64,000 bases of DNA from Polaromonas sp. A23 (lineage in GTDB: Bacteria > Pseudomonadota > Gammaproteobacteria > Burkholderiales > Burkholderiaceae_C): positions 301,944 through 365,943 of the forward strand of contig NZ_MUNO01000045.1 of the NCBI RefSeq assembly GCF_002001015.1, written 5' to 3'. Below the pieces are notes generated by a model. The model saw only the letters and a program-made list of their open reading frames with translations. It ran no database searches and was not told where the DNA came from. Position numbers and translations under genes: made by a program. Within the stretch, counting starts at the first letter, position 1; every line of letters starts with the position of its first letter. This document shows, piece by piece, positions 53,307 through 62,141 of this stretch.

Positions 53307-54346
53307 AAAATCCCGCCGATATGCCAAGTCAATTTTCCGCCGGGCCGCCCCAAGGAAACGAGCCCCGCCCTATTGCTGAAAGGGGCAGCGCAGCACACGC
53401 AGTGGCAAGCGTGGGGGCCACATACCCCCGAGACATGGTTGGCTACGGCCGCACACCGCCGCACGCGCAATGGCCCGGCGCGGCCCGCATCGCTGTCCAG
53501 TTTGTACTGAACTATGAAGAAGGCGCCGAGAACTCGGTGCTCCATGGCGACGCCGGTTCCGAGCAGTTCCTCTCCGAGATGGCCAACCCGCCCAGCTATC
53601 CGGACCGCCACCTGAGCATGGAAGGCGTTTACGAGTATGGTTCGCGCGTGGGCGCCTGGCGCATCCTGCGTGAGTTTGAAAAACGCCAGCTGCCGCTGAC
53701 CATCTTTGGTGTCAGCATGGCGCTGCAACGCCACCCCGAACTGACCGCAGCCTTTGTGGCGCTGGGTCACGAGATCGCCTGCCACGGCCTGCGCTGGATC
53801 AATTATCAAAACATTGATGAGGCCACCGAGCGCGAACACATGCGCCTCGGTCTGGAGATCATCACGCAAATGACCGGCCAGCGACCGCTGGGCTGGTACA
53901 CCGGCCGCGACAGCCCGCGCACCCGCCGGTTGGTGGCCGACGACGGGCAGCTCACCTACGACAGCGACTACTACGGCGACGACCTGCCGCTGTGGATGAA
54001 AGTGACGCGCAGCGATGGCACGGTGGTGCCGCGGCTGGTGGTGCCCTACACGCTGGACGCCAACGACATGCGGTTTGCCCTGCCCCAGGGTTTCTCGCAA
54101 AGCGACGACTTTTTCATCTACCTGCGTGACAGCTTTGATGCGCTTTATGCCGAAGGCGACCCGAACGGCCTGAACGCTCCCAAGATGCTGAGCATAGGCA
54201 TGCACTGCCGCCTGCTCGGGCGGCCCGGTCGCATCGTGGCGCTGCAAAAATTTCTCGACCATGTCCAGCGGCACGAGCATGTCTGGATCTGCCGCCGCAT
54301 TGACATTGCGCGCCACTGGCAGCAAACCCACCCCTATCGAGAGTAG
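53303..54346 (+). CDS. puuE: Allantoinase of the polysaccharide deacetylase family (PuuE)
   Basis: 347 residues. From about 41 on: YPRDMVGYGRTPPHAQWPG, ARIAVQFVLNYEEGAEN and the NodB-type EIACHGLRWINYQN are typical PuuE. It opens the allantoin ring to allantoate without metal. The start at 53303 overlaps the GntR stop as ATGA; an in-frame ATG at 53435 would cut the conserved YPRD. Residues about 10-40 (SAGPPQGNEPRPIAERGSAA) are encoded by a family-1 repeat and are absent from PuuE proteins I know, so this gene has acquired an N-terminal extension. Next gene starts two bases after its stop. Confidence 0.9.
   Translation: MKNPADMPSQFSAGPPQGNEPRPIAERGSAAHAVASVGATYPRDMVGYGRTPPHAQWPGAARIAVQFVLNYEEGAENSVLHGDAGSEQFLSEMANPPSYPDRHLSMEGVYEYGSRVGAWRILREFEKRQLPLTIFGVSMALQRHPELTAAFVALGHEIACHGLRWINYQNIDEATEREHMRLGLEIITQMTGQRPLGWYTGRDSPRTRRLVADDGQLTYDSDYYGDDLPLWMKVTRSDGTVVPRLVVPYTLDANDMRFALPQGFSQSDDFFIYLRDSFDALYAEGDPNGLNAPKMLSIGMHCRLLGRPGRIVALQKFLDHVQRHEHVWICRRIDIARHWQQTHPYRE
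53331..53420 (-). repeat. Family-1 repeat, subtype B, inside puuE
   Basis: On the minus strand it reads CCCCCACGCTTGCCACTGCG, then TGCGCTGCCCC and TTCCTTGGGGCGGCCCGGCG, matching the copy at 39798-39878. It is read through in frame by puuE as an N-terminal extension. Confidence 0.75.
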
Positions 54347-54348
54347 CC

Positions 54349-56130
54349 ATGGCTCTGACCCTTGAACAACTGAACGCCGCCTCCGAACCGGAAGCTTCAA
54401 CCTTGCTCGCCGGCTTGTACGAACACTCGCCGTGGATTACAAAGACAGCCATGGCGCAGCGCCCTTTCCGTTCGCTGGCGCAACTCAAACACGTACTGGC
54501 AGGTATTGTTCGCCAGGCTGGCCGCGAGGCCCAACTTGAACTGATCCGCGCCCACCCCGAGCTGGCGGGCAAAGCCATGGTCAGCAAGACACTGACGGCC
54601 GAGTCGACCAACGAACAGGGCAAGGCGGGTCTCGCAGACTGCACGCCTGAAGAGTTCGCAAAAATCCAGGCTCTCAACACCGCCTACAACACCAAATTTG
54701 GCTTTCCCTTCATCCTCGCGGTGCGCGGTCCCCGCGGCAACGGACTGGGCCGTCGGGAGATCATTGAAACCTTTGCACGGCGGCTGGACAATCACCCTGA
54801 CTTTGAGCTCGCAGAAGCGCTACGCAACATTCACCGCATTGCGGAGCTGCGCCTCAATGACAAGTTCGGCGCAGAGCCGCAACTCGGTCACCGGGTCTGG
54901 GACTGGCAGGAAGAGCTGAGCGCATTCAGCGATCCGGGCTACCTTGAGAAAGGTCAGCTCACGGTGACCTACCTGACCGACGCGCACCGCGCCGCAGCCC
55001 GACTGATTGAGCGCGCCATGCACGACAGCGGCTTCGATGAAGTCAATGTGGACGCCGTCGGCAATGTCGTGGGTCGGTACAAGGCCTCGCGCCCCAACGC
55101 CAAAACCCTGATGACGGGCTCGCACTACGACACCGTGCGCAACGGGGGCAAGTACGACGGCCGCCTCGGCATTTTTGTACCCGTGGCTTGCGTGGCAGAA
55201 CTGTCGCGCGCGGGCAAGCGCCTGCCTTTTGATTTTGAAGTCATCGCTTTCGCCGAAGAAGAAGGCCAGCGCTACAAAGCCACCTTCCTTGGCTCCGGCG
55301 CCTTGATCGGCCAATTCAACCCGGCCTGGCTGGACCAGCAAGATGCCGATGGCATCAGCATGCGCGAAGCCATGCAACACGCCAGCCTGCCTGCCACGCT
55401 GGAGGCCATAGGCGCGCTGCAACGCAAGCCGGCCGACTACCTGGGTTTTGTCGAGGCGCACATCGAACAGGGCCCCGTGCTCAACGAACTCGACATTCCG
55501 CTGGGCATCGTGACTTCCATCAACGGCGGTGTGCGCTATACCTGCGAAGTCGTCGGCATGGCCAGCCACGCCGGCACCACGCCGATGGCCCGCCGGCGCG
55601 ACGCTGCCGTGGCTGTGGCAGAACTGGCATTGTTTATCGAACAGCGCGCAGCGCGCGACGGCGACTCGGTGGGCACCATAGGCATCTGGGCGGTGCCCGG
55701 AGGGTCCATCAATGTGGTGCCCGGCCGCTGCCAGTTCACACTGGACTTGCGCGCGCCCACCGACGCGCAGCGCGACGACCTGGTGACTGACGTGCTGGCG
55801 GAACTGAAAAACATCTGTGAACGCCGCGGCGTGCATTACACCGTGGAAGAAACCATGCGCGCCGCAGCCGCCCCCAGCGCCGCGGCCTGGCAGCAGCGCT
55901 GGGAGCGCGCGGTCGACAGCCTGGCCGTGCCGCTTTACCGCATGCCCAGTGGTGCGGGGCATGACGCCATGAAGCTGCACGAAGTCATGCCGCAAGCCAT
56001 GCTGTTTGTGCGCGGGCAAAACTCCGGCATCAGCCACAACCCGCTGGAAAGCACGACCAGCGACGACATTGACCTTGCGGTGCGGGCCTTCCAGCACCTT
56101 CTGAACGACCTAACGACCGGAATGCCATGA
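54349..56130 (+). CDS. Fusion of OHCU decarboxylase (UraD) and allantoate amidohydrolase (AllC-like)
   Basis: 593 residues in one frame. Residues 1-165 are UraD: PWITKTAMAQRPFRS, ELIRAHPELAGKAM with catalytic His69, and NTKFGFPFILAVRG. Residues about 180-590 are an M20-type amidohydrolase: MTGSHYDTVRNGGKYDG, FAEEEGQRYKATFLGSG and FVEAHIEQGPVLNE, with metal ligands at His259, Asp270 and Glu304. UraD makes S-allantoin from OHCU; AllC converts allantoate to ureidoglycine, carbon dioxide and ammonia. PuuE, whose reaction lies between them, is encoded directly upstream. The stop overlaps the next start by four bases. Cytoplasmic. Confidence 0.93.
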   Translation: MALTLEQLNAASEPEASTLLAGLYEHSPWITKTAMAQRPFRSLAQLKHVLAGIVRQAGREAQLELIRAHPELAGKAMVSKTLTAESTNEQGKAGLADCTPEEFAKIQALNTAYNTKFGFPFILAVRGPRGNGLGRREIIETFARRLDNHPDFELAEALRNIHRIAELRLNDKFGAEPQLGHRVWDWQEELSAFSDPGYLEKGQLTVTYLTDAHRAAARLIERAMHDSGFDEVNVDAVGNVVGRYKASRPNAKTLMTGSHYDTVRNGGKYDGRLGIFVPVACVAELSRAGKRLPFDFEVIAFAEEEGQRYKATFLGSGALIGQFNPAWLDQQDADGISMREAMQHASLPATLEAIGALQRKPADYLGFVEAHIEQGPVLNELDIPLGIVTSINGGVRYTCEVVGMASHAGTTPMARRRDAAVAVAELALFIEQRAARDGDSVGTIGIWAVPGGSINVVPGRCQFTLDLRAPTDAQRDDLVTDVLAELKNICERRGVHYTVEETMRAAAAPSAAAWQQRWERAVDSLAVPLYRMPSGAGHDAMKLHEVMPQAMLFVRGQNSGISHNPLESTTSDDIDLAVRAFQHLLNDLTTGMP

Positions 56131-57350
56131 CTGTTGACGAAAAACTCGACGCGTGGGTGGACACCCATTTTGATGAGGAAATACGCTTCCTGCAGGAGCT
56201 GATCCGCGTCCCCACGCCGACGCCACCGGGCGACAACGCACCGCATGCCGAGCGTACTGCCGAGTTGCTGCATGCCTTCGGGTTCGAGGTGGAGAAGCAC
56301 CCGGTGCCGGCCGCGGAAGTGAAGGCCTACGGTCTGCAGTCATTGACCAATCTGATCGTGCGCCGCAACTACGGCCCGGGAAAAACAATCGCATTGAACG
56401 CCCACGGCGATGTGGTGCCTCCCGGCGAAGGCTGGACGCAGGACCCGTATGGCGGTGCCATTGTGGACGGCCATATCTACGGCAGGGCTTCGGCTGTCAG
56501 CAAGTCCGACTTTGCGAGTTTTACTTTCGCAGTGCGCGCGCTGGAATCGCTGGGCATTCCCCTGCACGGCAGCATTGAACTGCATTTCACCTATGACGAA
56601 GAGTTCGGCGGCGAAATGGGCCCAGGCTGGCTGCTGCGCAACAAGCTGACAAAACCAGACCTGCTGATTGCCGCCGGCTTCAGCTACGAAGTCGTCACCG
56701 CGCACAACGGCTGCCTGCAGATGGAGGTAACGGTGCACGGCAAGATGGCGCATGCCGCCATTCCCGACAGCGGCGTTGATGCCTTGCAGGGCGCGGTGCA
56801 TATCCTCAACGCGCTCTATGCACAAAACACGCTCTACAAAAATATCACGTCAAAAGTAGCAGGCATCAGCCACCCCTACCTCAACGTCGGCCGCATTGAA
56901 GGCGGCACCAACACCAATGTGGTGCCAGGCAAGGTCACCTTCAAGCTGGACAGGCGCATGATCCCCGAGGAAAACCCGGCAGAAGTCGAAGCGGCCATCA
57001 GGCAGATCATTGCCCAAGCCGCCGCGTCATGCCCAGGGGTCGGCGTCGAGATCAAACGCTTGCTGCTGGCCAATTCGATGAGGCCATTGACAGGCAACCA
57101 ACCCCTGGTTGAGGCCATCCAGAAACATGGTCAGGCCGTGTTTGGGGAACCCATTCCCGCTATGGGAACGCCGCTGTACACCGACGTGCGCCTGTATGCA
57201 GAAGCCGGCATTCCCGGCGTGATTTATGGTGCCGGGCCGCGCACAGTGCTTGAGTCCCACGCCAAACGCGCCGACGAACGGCTGGCCCTGGAAGACTTGC
57301 GCCGGGCGACCCGGGTGGTCGCCCGTACCCTGCGCGAACTACTGGGTTAA
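56127..57350 (+). CDS. M20-family metallopeptidase/deacylase
   Basis: 407 residues. ALNAHGDVVPPGEGW, GRASAVSKSDFASF and FTYDEEFGGEMGP provide the metal ligands and catalytic glutamate of ArgE/DapE-type enzymes; the dimerisation domain contains VTVHGKMAHAAIPDSGVDAL. Its ATG overlaps the uraD-allC stop (ATGA), which ties it to ureide breakdown. It may cleave an N-acyl or N-carbamoyl compound, perhaps ureidoglycine or an allantoin side product, but no family member with that function is certain to me. Confidence 0.85.
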   Translation: MTVDEKLDAWVDTHFDEEIRFLQELIRVPTPTPPGDNAPHAERTAELLHAFGFEVEKHPVPAAEVKAYGLQSLTNLIVRRNYGPGKTIALNAHGDVVPPGEGWTQDPYGGAIVDGHIYGRASAVSKSDFASFTFAVRALESLGIPLHGSIELHFTYDEEFGGEMGPGWLLRNKLTKPDLLIAAGFSYEVVTAHNGCLQMEVTVHGKMAHAAIPDSGVDALQGAVHILNALYAQNTLYKNITSKVAGISHPYLNVGRIEGGTNTNVVPGKVTFKLDRRMIPEENPAEVEAAIRQIIAQAAASCPGVGVEIKRLLLANSMRPLTGNQPLVEAIQKHGQAVFGEPIPAMGTPLYTDVRLYAEAGIPGVIYGAGPRTVLESHAKRADERLALEDLRRATRVVARTLRELLG

Positions 57351-57393
57351 GACCGGAGTGAGGCGGCCGGCTTGAAACGGGGGTGAGCCCGTC

Positions 57394-58242
57394 TCACTCC
57401 CGGGTGTAATCCAGCAGAGCCAGATACTCGCTGCGATCAGCCTTGACCCACTTCTTGACGCCAATCTCCGCGAGAAGATCGGTCGACTGGCTATTCATGG
57501 CCAGCAGCGATTCGGTCATTTTGCTGATGAACTCAGGTGGCGCCTTGGGTGAAGCCAACACGGACCAGTTCACCACAGGCTGCGTTTCCCCGACGATGCG
57601 CCCACCAGCTTCTGCCCATTTTTTTGCGATGGTCGGATTCACCAGCCCGGCTTCGGCGATGCCTGCGGCCACTTGCGCGGCCACCGAGTCCTGGTAGCGT
57701 GTGTGCGAGATATAGGGCTCGCGAACATTCAGACGGCGCAATTCTGCACGCCCCACTGCCGCGGTGGCGGAGAATTCATCCGGCATCAGTATCCTTTTCC
57801 CCGCCAACTGCTGGACGGTCTGAACCTGTGAGTTCTTTCCAACGATGAAGGCCGCCTTGTAAGGCTCGGGGCGATGGACCAGCGGCTGGTAACCGCCGTC
57901 ACGAACCAGCTTGGCCAGCTGGTTCACGGATTTTCCAAAAATCACTAACGGTTTTTGCTCCGCTGACGCCTGGCGCACAAAATTCTGAATGTCGATCACG
58001 GGGTCAACCACAACCTGCTTGTTGCGGATCTGCGCACCCATGTAGTCGGCCCAGCCACGGTAACGCAAAGCCAACATCGAAATGCTCAGGTCCGCGGTGA
58101 CAGCTTCATTGACCAGCAAGCGCCAGCGGTCAACGGACAATTGAGCCCAATTGAGCATGGGCACACCGCACAAGGCTGCCGCAGCAACGCTTTTCAGCGC
58201 CGCGCGGCGCCCCATCAATAACTGTGTACTTGGAGCATTCAT
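57394..58242 (-). CDS. PhnD-like periplasmic binding protein (second of a pair)
   Basis: 282 residues with a Tat-like signal (MGRRAALKSVAAAALCG, cleavage near NWAQ). The fold is of the phosphonate/phosphite binding group: LLVNEAVTADLSISMLALRY, FGKSVNQLAKLVRDGGYQPL and KRILMPDEFSATAAVGRAEL. It is clearly paralogous to the protein at 59418. It ends the three-gene operon PhnD-like, cytochrome, PhnD-like; its start overlaps the cytochrome stop (ATGA). No ABC permease or ATPase is adjacent. Phosphonates, or a redox-active ligand, are both possible. Confidence 0.85.
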   Translation of the reverse strand: MNAPSTQLLMGRRAALKSVAAAALCGVPMLNWAQLSVDRWRLLVNEAVTADLSISMLALRYRGWADYMGAQIRNKQVVVDPVIDIQNFVRQASAEQKPLVIFGKSVNQLAKLVRDGGYQPLVHRPEPYKAAFIVGKNSQVQTVQQLAGKRILMPDEFSATAAVGRAELRRLNVREPYISHTRYQDSVAAQVAAGIAEAGLVNPTIAKKWAEAGGRIVGETQPVVNWSVLASPKAPPEFISKMTESLLAMNSQSTDLLAEIGVKKWVKADRSEYLALLDYTRE

Positions 58243-59414
58243 TTGATCACCTTCGGAGAGTTGGTTTCAGATTGCACACTTGACGTAGATACCACTGAGG
58301 CCTCTGACTTGGCGGGCGCAACCCCATCAGGTCCGCGGATGGCCACGCTTTTTTTCGCCGCCTGTTTCTCCCACTCTTGCGCGGCCTGTACGGTGGCTTT
58401 GAAAGCTAATGCGTTTTCCAGCAACCACTTCTTGTTTTCGTCCGACAGTGCATAGCTGATCCGGAAGTCGTCCATCGGCATCCGGTCTTCCCGCACTGCT
58501 TTGATCAAACGGTCCACTTCACCCGCCGCATGCGCAGGCGTGGACAACAACACCAGCCGGCTCATCTTGTCCGGGTTGTTCGGAACGTGGCAGTTGGTGC
58601 ACTGGGATTCGCGCATCTGCAGCGCCAAATCACGGTACTGCCTGTCCATGGCGGGCAGGTTGGGGTTGTCGGCGCGGTAGACGCCGTCAAACAGGGTCAC
58701 GGCAGGCTGAGTGCGTCCTTTGTCGTCGGTCCACAGCCAGGGGCCTTCGTACTTTTCGTACTTCACTGACACCACTGGCAACAGCTTGTTGTTCGTTCCC
58801 CGGTCGGTAAATTGCGCCGCGCGAATGACAGCACTCTGAGGATGGAGCCACAGCATGAAACTGTTCGCGTTTTCATACATGGTCCACTTGGCGTCGTCAT
58901 GCCAGAACGGATAAGGAAACTGCCCGGGCGGCAGCCGATTGCGAAATGCAGACTCCAGCCGGACCAGGAACATTTTTTCCTCAGGTACCCATTCAACGGT
59001 GTGCTTGCCGTTGAACATGAACAGCGGCGCGTACATGCTCGTCCAGACGTCGGGAGCGAACTGGGTCAGGTTGGTCTGCCGCAAGCTGGCGTTCGGCCTC
59101 TTGTCCAGCCGGCCCCAGAGCACGATGCCGCTCAGGTGAGCCCGCAATTTGCTGGAGCCAAACAAAGCCTGGCGACACGCCGTGTAGGCCGAGACATCCC
59201 CTGCAGGCGCTAAAGGGCAACGGCTTCCGAGTTCAGCAGCAATTTCCGAAGCCGCCTGCTGAATACCGGCCGGCAACACCACGGGTTCCTGAGCCTGCGC
59301 AACGGGCATGAAGGAAGCCAGGGCAAAAACCCAGATGGCAAATCGTGCGGCGGCGTGGCGAAGTCGCCCAGCGACGCGAATGAAAAAGAAAAGTTTGTGC
59401 GTCGCTTGGTCCAT
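58239..59414 (-). CDS. Periplasmic monohaem cytochrome c-like protein
   Basis: 391 residues with a signal or anchor at about 23-42 (ending AQAQEP). There is one haem c motif, QCTNCHVPNNPDKMS at about 272-286. The N-terminal half (SRCPLAPAGDVSAYTACRQA, YAPLFMFNGKHTVEW, MLWLHPQSAVIRAAQFTDRG) is not a family I recognise, but Cys at 66 and 80 could form a disulfide. It sits between two PhnD-like genes, three bases after one and overlapping the other. It is an electron carrier or a haem-based sensor, with no known function for this layout. Confidence 0.8.
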   Translation of the reverse strand: MDQATHKLFFFIRVAGRLRHAAARFAIWVFALASFMPVAQAQEPVVLPAGIQQAASEIAAELGSRCPLAPAGDVSAYTACRQALFGSSKLRAHLSGIVLWGRLDKRPNASLRQTNLTQFAPDVWTSMYAPLFMFNGKHTVEWVPEEKMFLVRLESAFRNRLPPGQFPYPFWHDDAKWTMYENANSFMLWLHPQSAVIRAAQFTDRGTNNKLLPVVSVKYEKYEGPWLWTDDKGRTQPAVTLFDGVYRADNPNLPAMDRQYRDLALQMRESQCTNCHVPNNPDKMSRLVLLSTPAHAAGEVDRLIKAVREDRMPMDDFRISYALSDENKKWLLENALAFKATVQAAQEWEKQAAKKSVAIRGPDGVAPAKSEASVVSTSSVQSETNSPKVIK

Positions 59415-59417
59415 TTT

Positions 59418-60305
59418 TCACTCCTTTGTGTAGTCAAGAAGGTCGAGATAATCCTTGCGTTCGGCCTTGGCCCATTCCTTGACGCCAAGGCCCATGAGCA
59501 CGGGTGACGCCTGGGTATTCATGCTGAACAGCGCCTCGCGTAATTGCTGCACCATCTCGGCCGGCATGCGGGGACCGGCGAGAAGCGACCAATTGACCAC
59601 GGGCTGGGTTTCGGCAATCACACGGCCACCCTCTTCCACCCACTTCTTGGCGGTGGTGGGATTGACCACACCGACCTGACCCATGCCGCTTTTGATCTGC
59701 TGTGCCACGGCCTCCTGGAACTTCAGGTGCGTCACCTGGGTGGCAGCTACCTTTTGACGGCGCAATTCAGCCAACGCAACAGCAGTGGTTGCGGCAGATT
59801 CATCGGGCATGAGAATCTTGACTCCGCCCGCGTCAGCCAGCGTCTTGATCGGCGAGTCCTTGTTCACAATAAAAGCGGCCTTGTAGGCATCAGCTCGCCT
59901 GACGAGAGGCTGGTAGCCGCTATCGCGGACCAGTTTGGCCAGTTGGTTCACCGATTTGCCAAAAACCAGGTCAGGCTTGCTGGACGACTGGGCCATCGAC
60001 ATGAAGCGCTTGATGTCCACGATCGGCTCCACCCCGATCTGCCTGCCCTTGAATTGCGTGCTCAGGAAATCAGCCAGCGGACGGTAACGGCTGGTCAGCA
60101 CGAAGGAGTTGGTTTCGCCTGTCACGGCCTCGTTGATCAGAAGCCGCCATCCATTGGCATTGGCAACAAGTGGGACCGCTTTTTTCGGGGCCGCAGGAGT
60201 AGCAGGAACCTGTGCCCACAAAGCGCTGCTCCCGGCCAGCGCGGTCAATCCACCGGCAACGACCAGATGCCGTTTGTAGAAATCACAATTTTCTTTGATG
60301 GCCAT
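59418..60305 (-). CDS. PhnD-like periplasmic binding protein (first of a pair)
   Basis: 295 residues with a signal (KRHLVVAGGLTALAGSSALW, about 11-30). WRLLINEAVTGETNSFVLTS, FGKSVNQLAKLVRDSGYQPL and KILMPDESAATTAVALAELR are the shared PhnD-like segments. It resembles the protein at 57394 throughout but is clearly diverged. First gene of the operon; a 10-bp perfect hairpin lies 98 bp upstream. The start ATG at 60305 is preferred to a TTG two codons earlier. Confidence 0.85.
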   Translation of the reverse strand: MAIKENCDFYKRHLVVAGGLTALAGSSALWAQVPATPAAPKKAVPLVANANGWRLLINEAVTGETNSFVLTSRYRPLADFLSTQFKGRQIGVEPIVDIKRFMSMAQSSSKPDLVFGKSVNQLAKLVRDSGYQPLVRRADAYKAAFIVNKDSPIKTLADAGGVKILMPDESAATTAVALAELRRQKVAATQVTHLKFQEAVAQQIKSGMGQVGVVNPTTAKKWVEEGGRVIAETQPVVNWSLLAGPRMPAEMVQQLREALFSMNTQASPVLMGLGVKEWAKAERKDYLDLLDYTKE

Positions 60306-60402
60306 GAGCAATCCCGTCAGGAAGCATGCCGAATCAAAATGACGCGGTTTTCAGGCCACTCTATGGACCACCTTGGGACGGGTCAAACACGGTCAATGAC
60401 GG

Positions 60403-60426
60403 ACCCCTGTCAAAGATGACAGGGGT
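60403..60426. promoter_or_regulatory. Perfect 10-bp palindrome upstream of the PhnD/cytochrome operon
   Basis: ACCCCTGTCA-AAGA-TGACAGGGGT lies 98 bp upstream of the first PhnD-like start. It could be an operator or a leader hairpin. Confidence 0.5.
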
Positions 60427-60979
60427 GAGACAACGAAAGTTTTAGGTCAAATTTCCTCGGCACAAGGATTTGCAACTGGCATGTAAGTTTGCGTAACCAA
60501 TATCAACAAATTACGAAATTTGATAATTGCCTACCACTGGAGCCGAATTGGAAGTTGTCACAAACTGGACGTTTACCCTCGATTTGGCAGAACTGACAGG
60601 CAATTTGTAGGATTTGGACCACAAATCGAGGTGCTCTGGGAGAAACCACTCTGTAGAAGATGGCAGAAATGGCGACAGAGGCTTGCGCCAGGGGCAGAAA
60701 TGTTTGCGTACGAAGCAGAAAGGTTTGCGCTCGGGGCAGCATATATTGACGCGGGTATGCCTTGTCTTGCCTGGACGGGGAAAACGGCCGCGAAGAGCGG
60801 ATCAAACTCGCTGGCATCCACGGCCGGCGCAGCCACTCCTGGGCATTCAGGGGTATTTACGGAGGGAACGCGCCTTGTTTCCCGCAGAACTTGTCAGAGA
60901 ATAAAGAGCGCCAACACGGTCGGTGGGCACCTTTTTTGCTTAATCCCGACGCACAACAACATACATGGATGGAGTCCCA
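60427..60979. other. Intergenic region without a supported gene; contains a 21-bp tandem repeat
   Basis: The interval between the PhnD-like operon and the NMT1-type ABC genes has only weak ORFs without recognisable homology. It has three imperfect 21-bp units starting TTGCG (60683-60745) and an inverted repeat CCTCGATTTG/CAAATCGAGG (60577-60586 and 60622-60631). Confidence 0.5.
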
Positions 60980-62023
60980 ATGAGCTACCGAGTTTTTCTC
61001 AAGACCTTCAGCGCGCTGGCTTTCTGCGTGGCCAGCGCAACCGGCGGTTACGCCCATGCGCAAAACACCCCCATCAAATTCCAGCTCGACTGGCGTTTTG
61101 AAGGCCCCGCCGCGCTGTTTCTGACACCGGCAGCCAAAGGTTATTTCAAGGACGCCAAGCTCGACGTGACCATCGACGCCGGCAACGGCTCTGGCGGCAC
61201 CGTGACGCGGGTTGCCTCCGGCAGCTACGACATGGGTTTTGCCGATCTGGCAGCGCTGATGGAGTTCCACGCCAACAACCCGGACGCGCCCAACAAGCCG
61301 GTCGCGGTGATGATGGTTTACAACAACACGCCCGCCTCGGTGATGGCTCTGAAGAAATCCGGCATCAAAACCGTGGCCGACCTGAATGGCAAAAAATTCG
61401 GTGCGCCGGTGTTTGACGCCGGCCGCCGCGCCTTCCCGATTTTTGCCAAGGCCAACAGCATCAGCGGCGTGCAGTGGACCGCCATGGACCCGCCATTGCG
61501 CGAGACCATGCTGGCCCGCGGCGATGTCGATGCCATCACCGGTTTCACCTTCACGTCGCTGCTCAATCTGGAAGTCCGCGGCGTGAAAGCTGAAGATGTG
61601 GTCGTGCTGCCCTATGCCGACCATGGCGTGAAGCTTTATGGCAATGTCGTCATTGCCTCGCCAAAAATGATCAAGGAGAATCCCGCAGCCATCAAGGCCT
61701 TCCTGCTGGCCTTCACCAAGGGCGTGAAGGACGTCATCGCCAAGCCGGCGGCGGCCATCGAAGACGTGAAAGCACGTGATGGCATCATCAACACCGCACT
61801 CGAAACACGCCGCCTGCAACTGGCCATCGACACCGTGGTCAACAGCCCTGATGCACGTTCCGAAGGCTTCGGCCAGGTCAAGGGCCCGCGCCTGACGCTG
61901 ATGGCTTCGCAGGTGTCCGATGCCTTCAACACCAAGACGCGTGTCAATGCCGATGCGGTGTGGAACGGCTCCTTCCTGCCCAGCACCGCCGAACTCAACA
62001 TACTGCCCGTCCCAAAAAAATAA
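60980..62023 (+). CDS. NMT1/SsuA-type ABC transporter binding protein
   Basis: 347 residues with a Sec signal (about 1-26, ending GYAHAQN). The mature part opens with IKFQLDWRFEGPAALFLTPA and has AKGYFKDAKLDVTIDAGNG and FADLAALMEFHAN, the pattern of the NMT1 group (thiamine-precursor, taurine, sulfonate, pyrimidine ligands). It is the binding subunit for the ATPase and permease that follow. GGAG precedes the ATG at 60980. Its place after ureide genes hints at a purine, pyrimidine or ureide ligand; the sequence alone does not tell. Confidence 0.92.
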   Translation: MSYRVFLKTFSALAFCVASATGGYAHAQNTPIKFQLDWRFEGPAALFLTPAAKGYFKDAKLDVTIDAGNGSGGTVTRVASGSYDMGFADLAALMEFHANNPDAPNKPVAVMMVYNNTPASVMALKKSGIKTVADLNGKKFGAPVFDAGRRAFPIFAKANSISGVQWTAMDPPLRETMLARGDVDAITGFTFTSLLNLEVRGVKAEDVVVLPYADHGVKLYGNVVIASPKMIKENPAAIKAFLLAFTKGVKDVIAKPAAAIEDVKARDGIINTALETRRLQLAIDTVVNSPDARSEGFGQVKGPRLTLMASQVSDAFNTKTRVNADAVWNGSFLPSTAELNILPVPKK

Positions 62024-62065
62024 TCCAGCTTCCTGCCAGTGCGAAGCTGGCGGGCGCCCAGGCGA

Positions 62066-62098
62066 AACGGCCGGCTTTTCCCTGAAAGGCTGGCCGTT
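62066..62098 (+). terminator. Hairpin between the ABC binding-protein gene and the ATPase gene
   Basis: AACGGCCGGC and GCTGGCCGTT form a 10-bp stem with one G-T pair and a 13-base loop, followed by no T-run. It is likely a processing or partial termination site that raises the level of the binding protein relative to the ATPase. Confidence 0.45.
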
Positions 62099-62141
62099 GT
62101 CCTGAATGCCCAGCGCAAATCACAAGACCCAGAAGAAAACA

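Noticed and set aside
53033..54400. 455-codon minus-strand frame across puuE
   Set aside because: Antisense to puuE and the GntR gene, which both show clear family motifs.
60520..61101. 193-codon plus-strand frame in the gap before the ABC binding protein
   Set aside because: It overlaps the signal peptide region of the real gene, has low-quality composition and a tandem repeat, and resembles no family.
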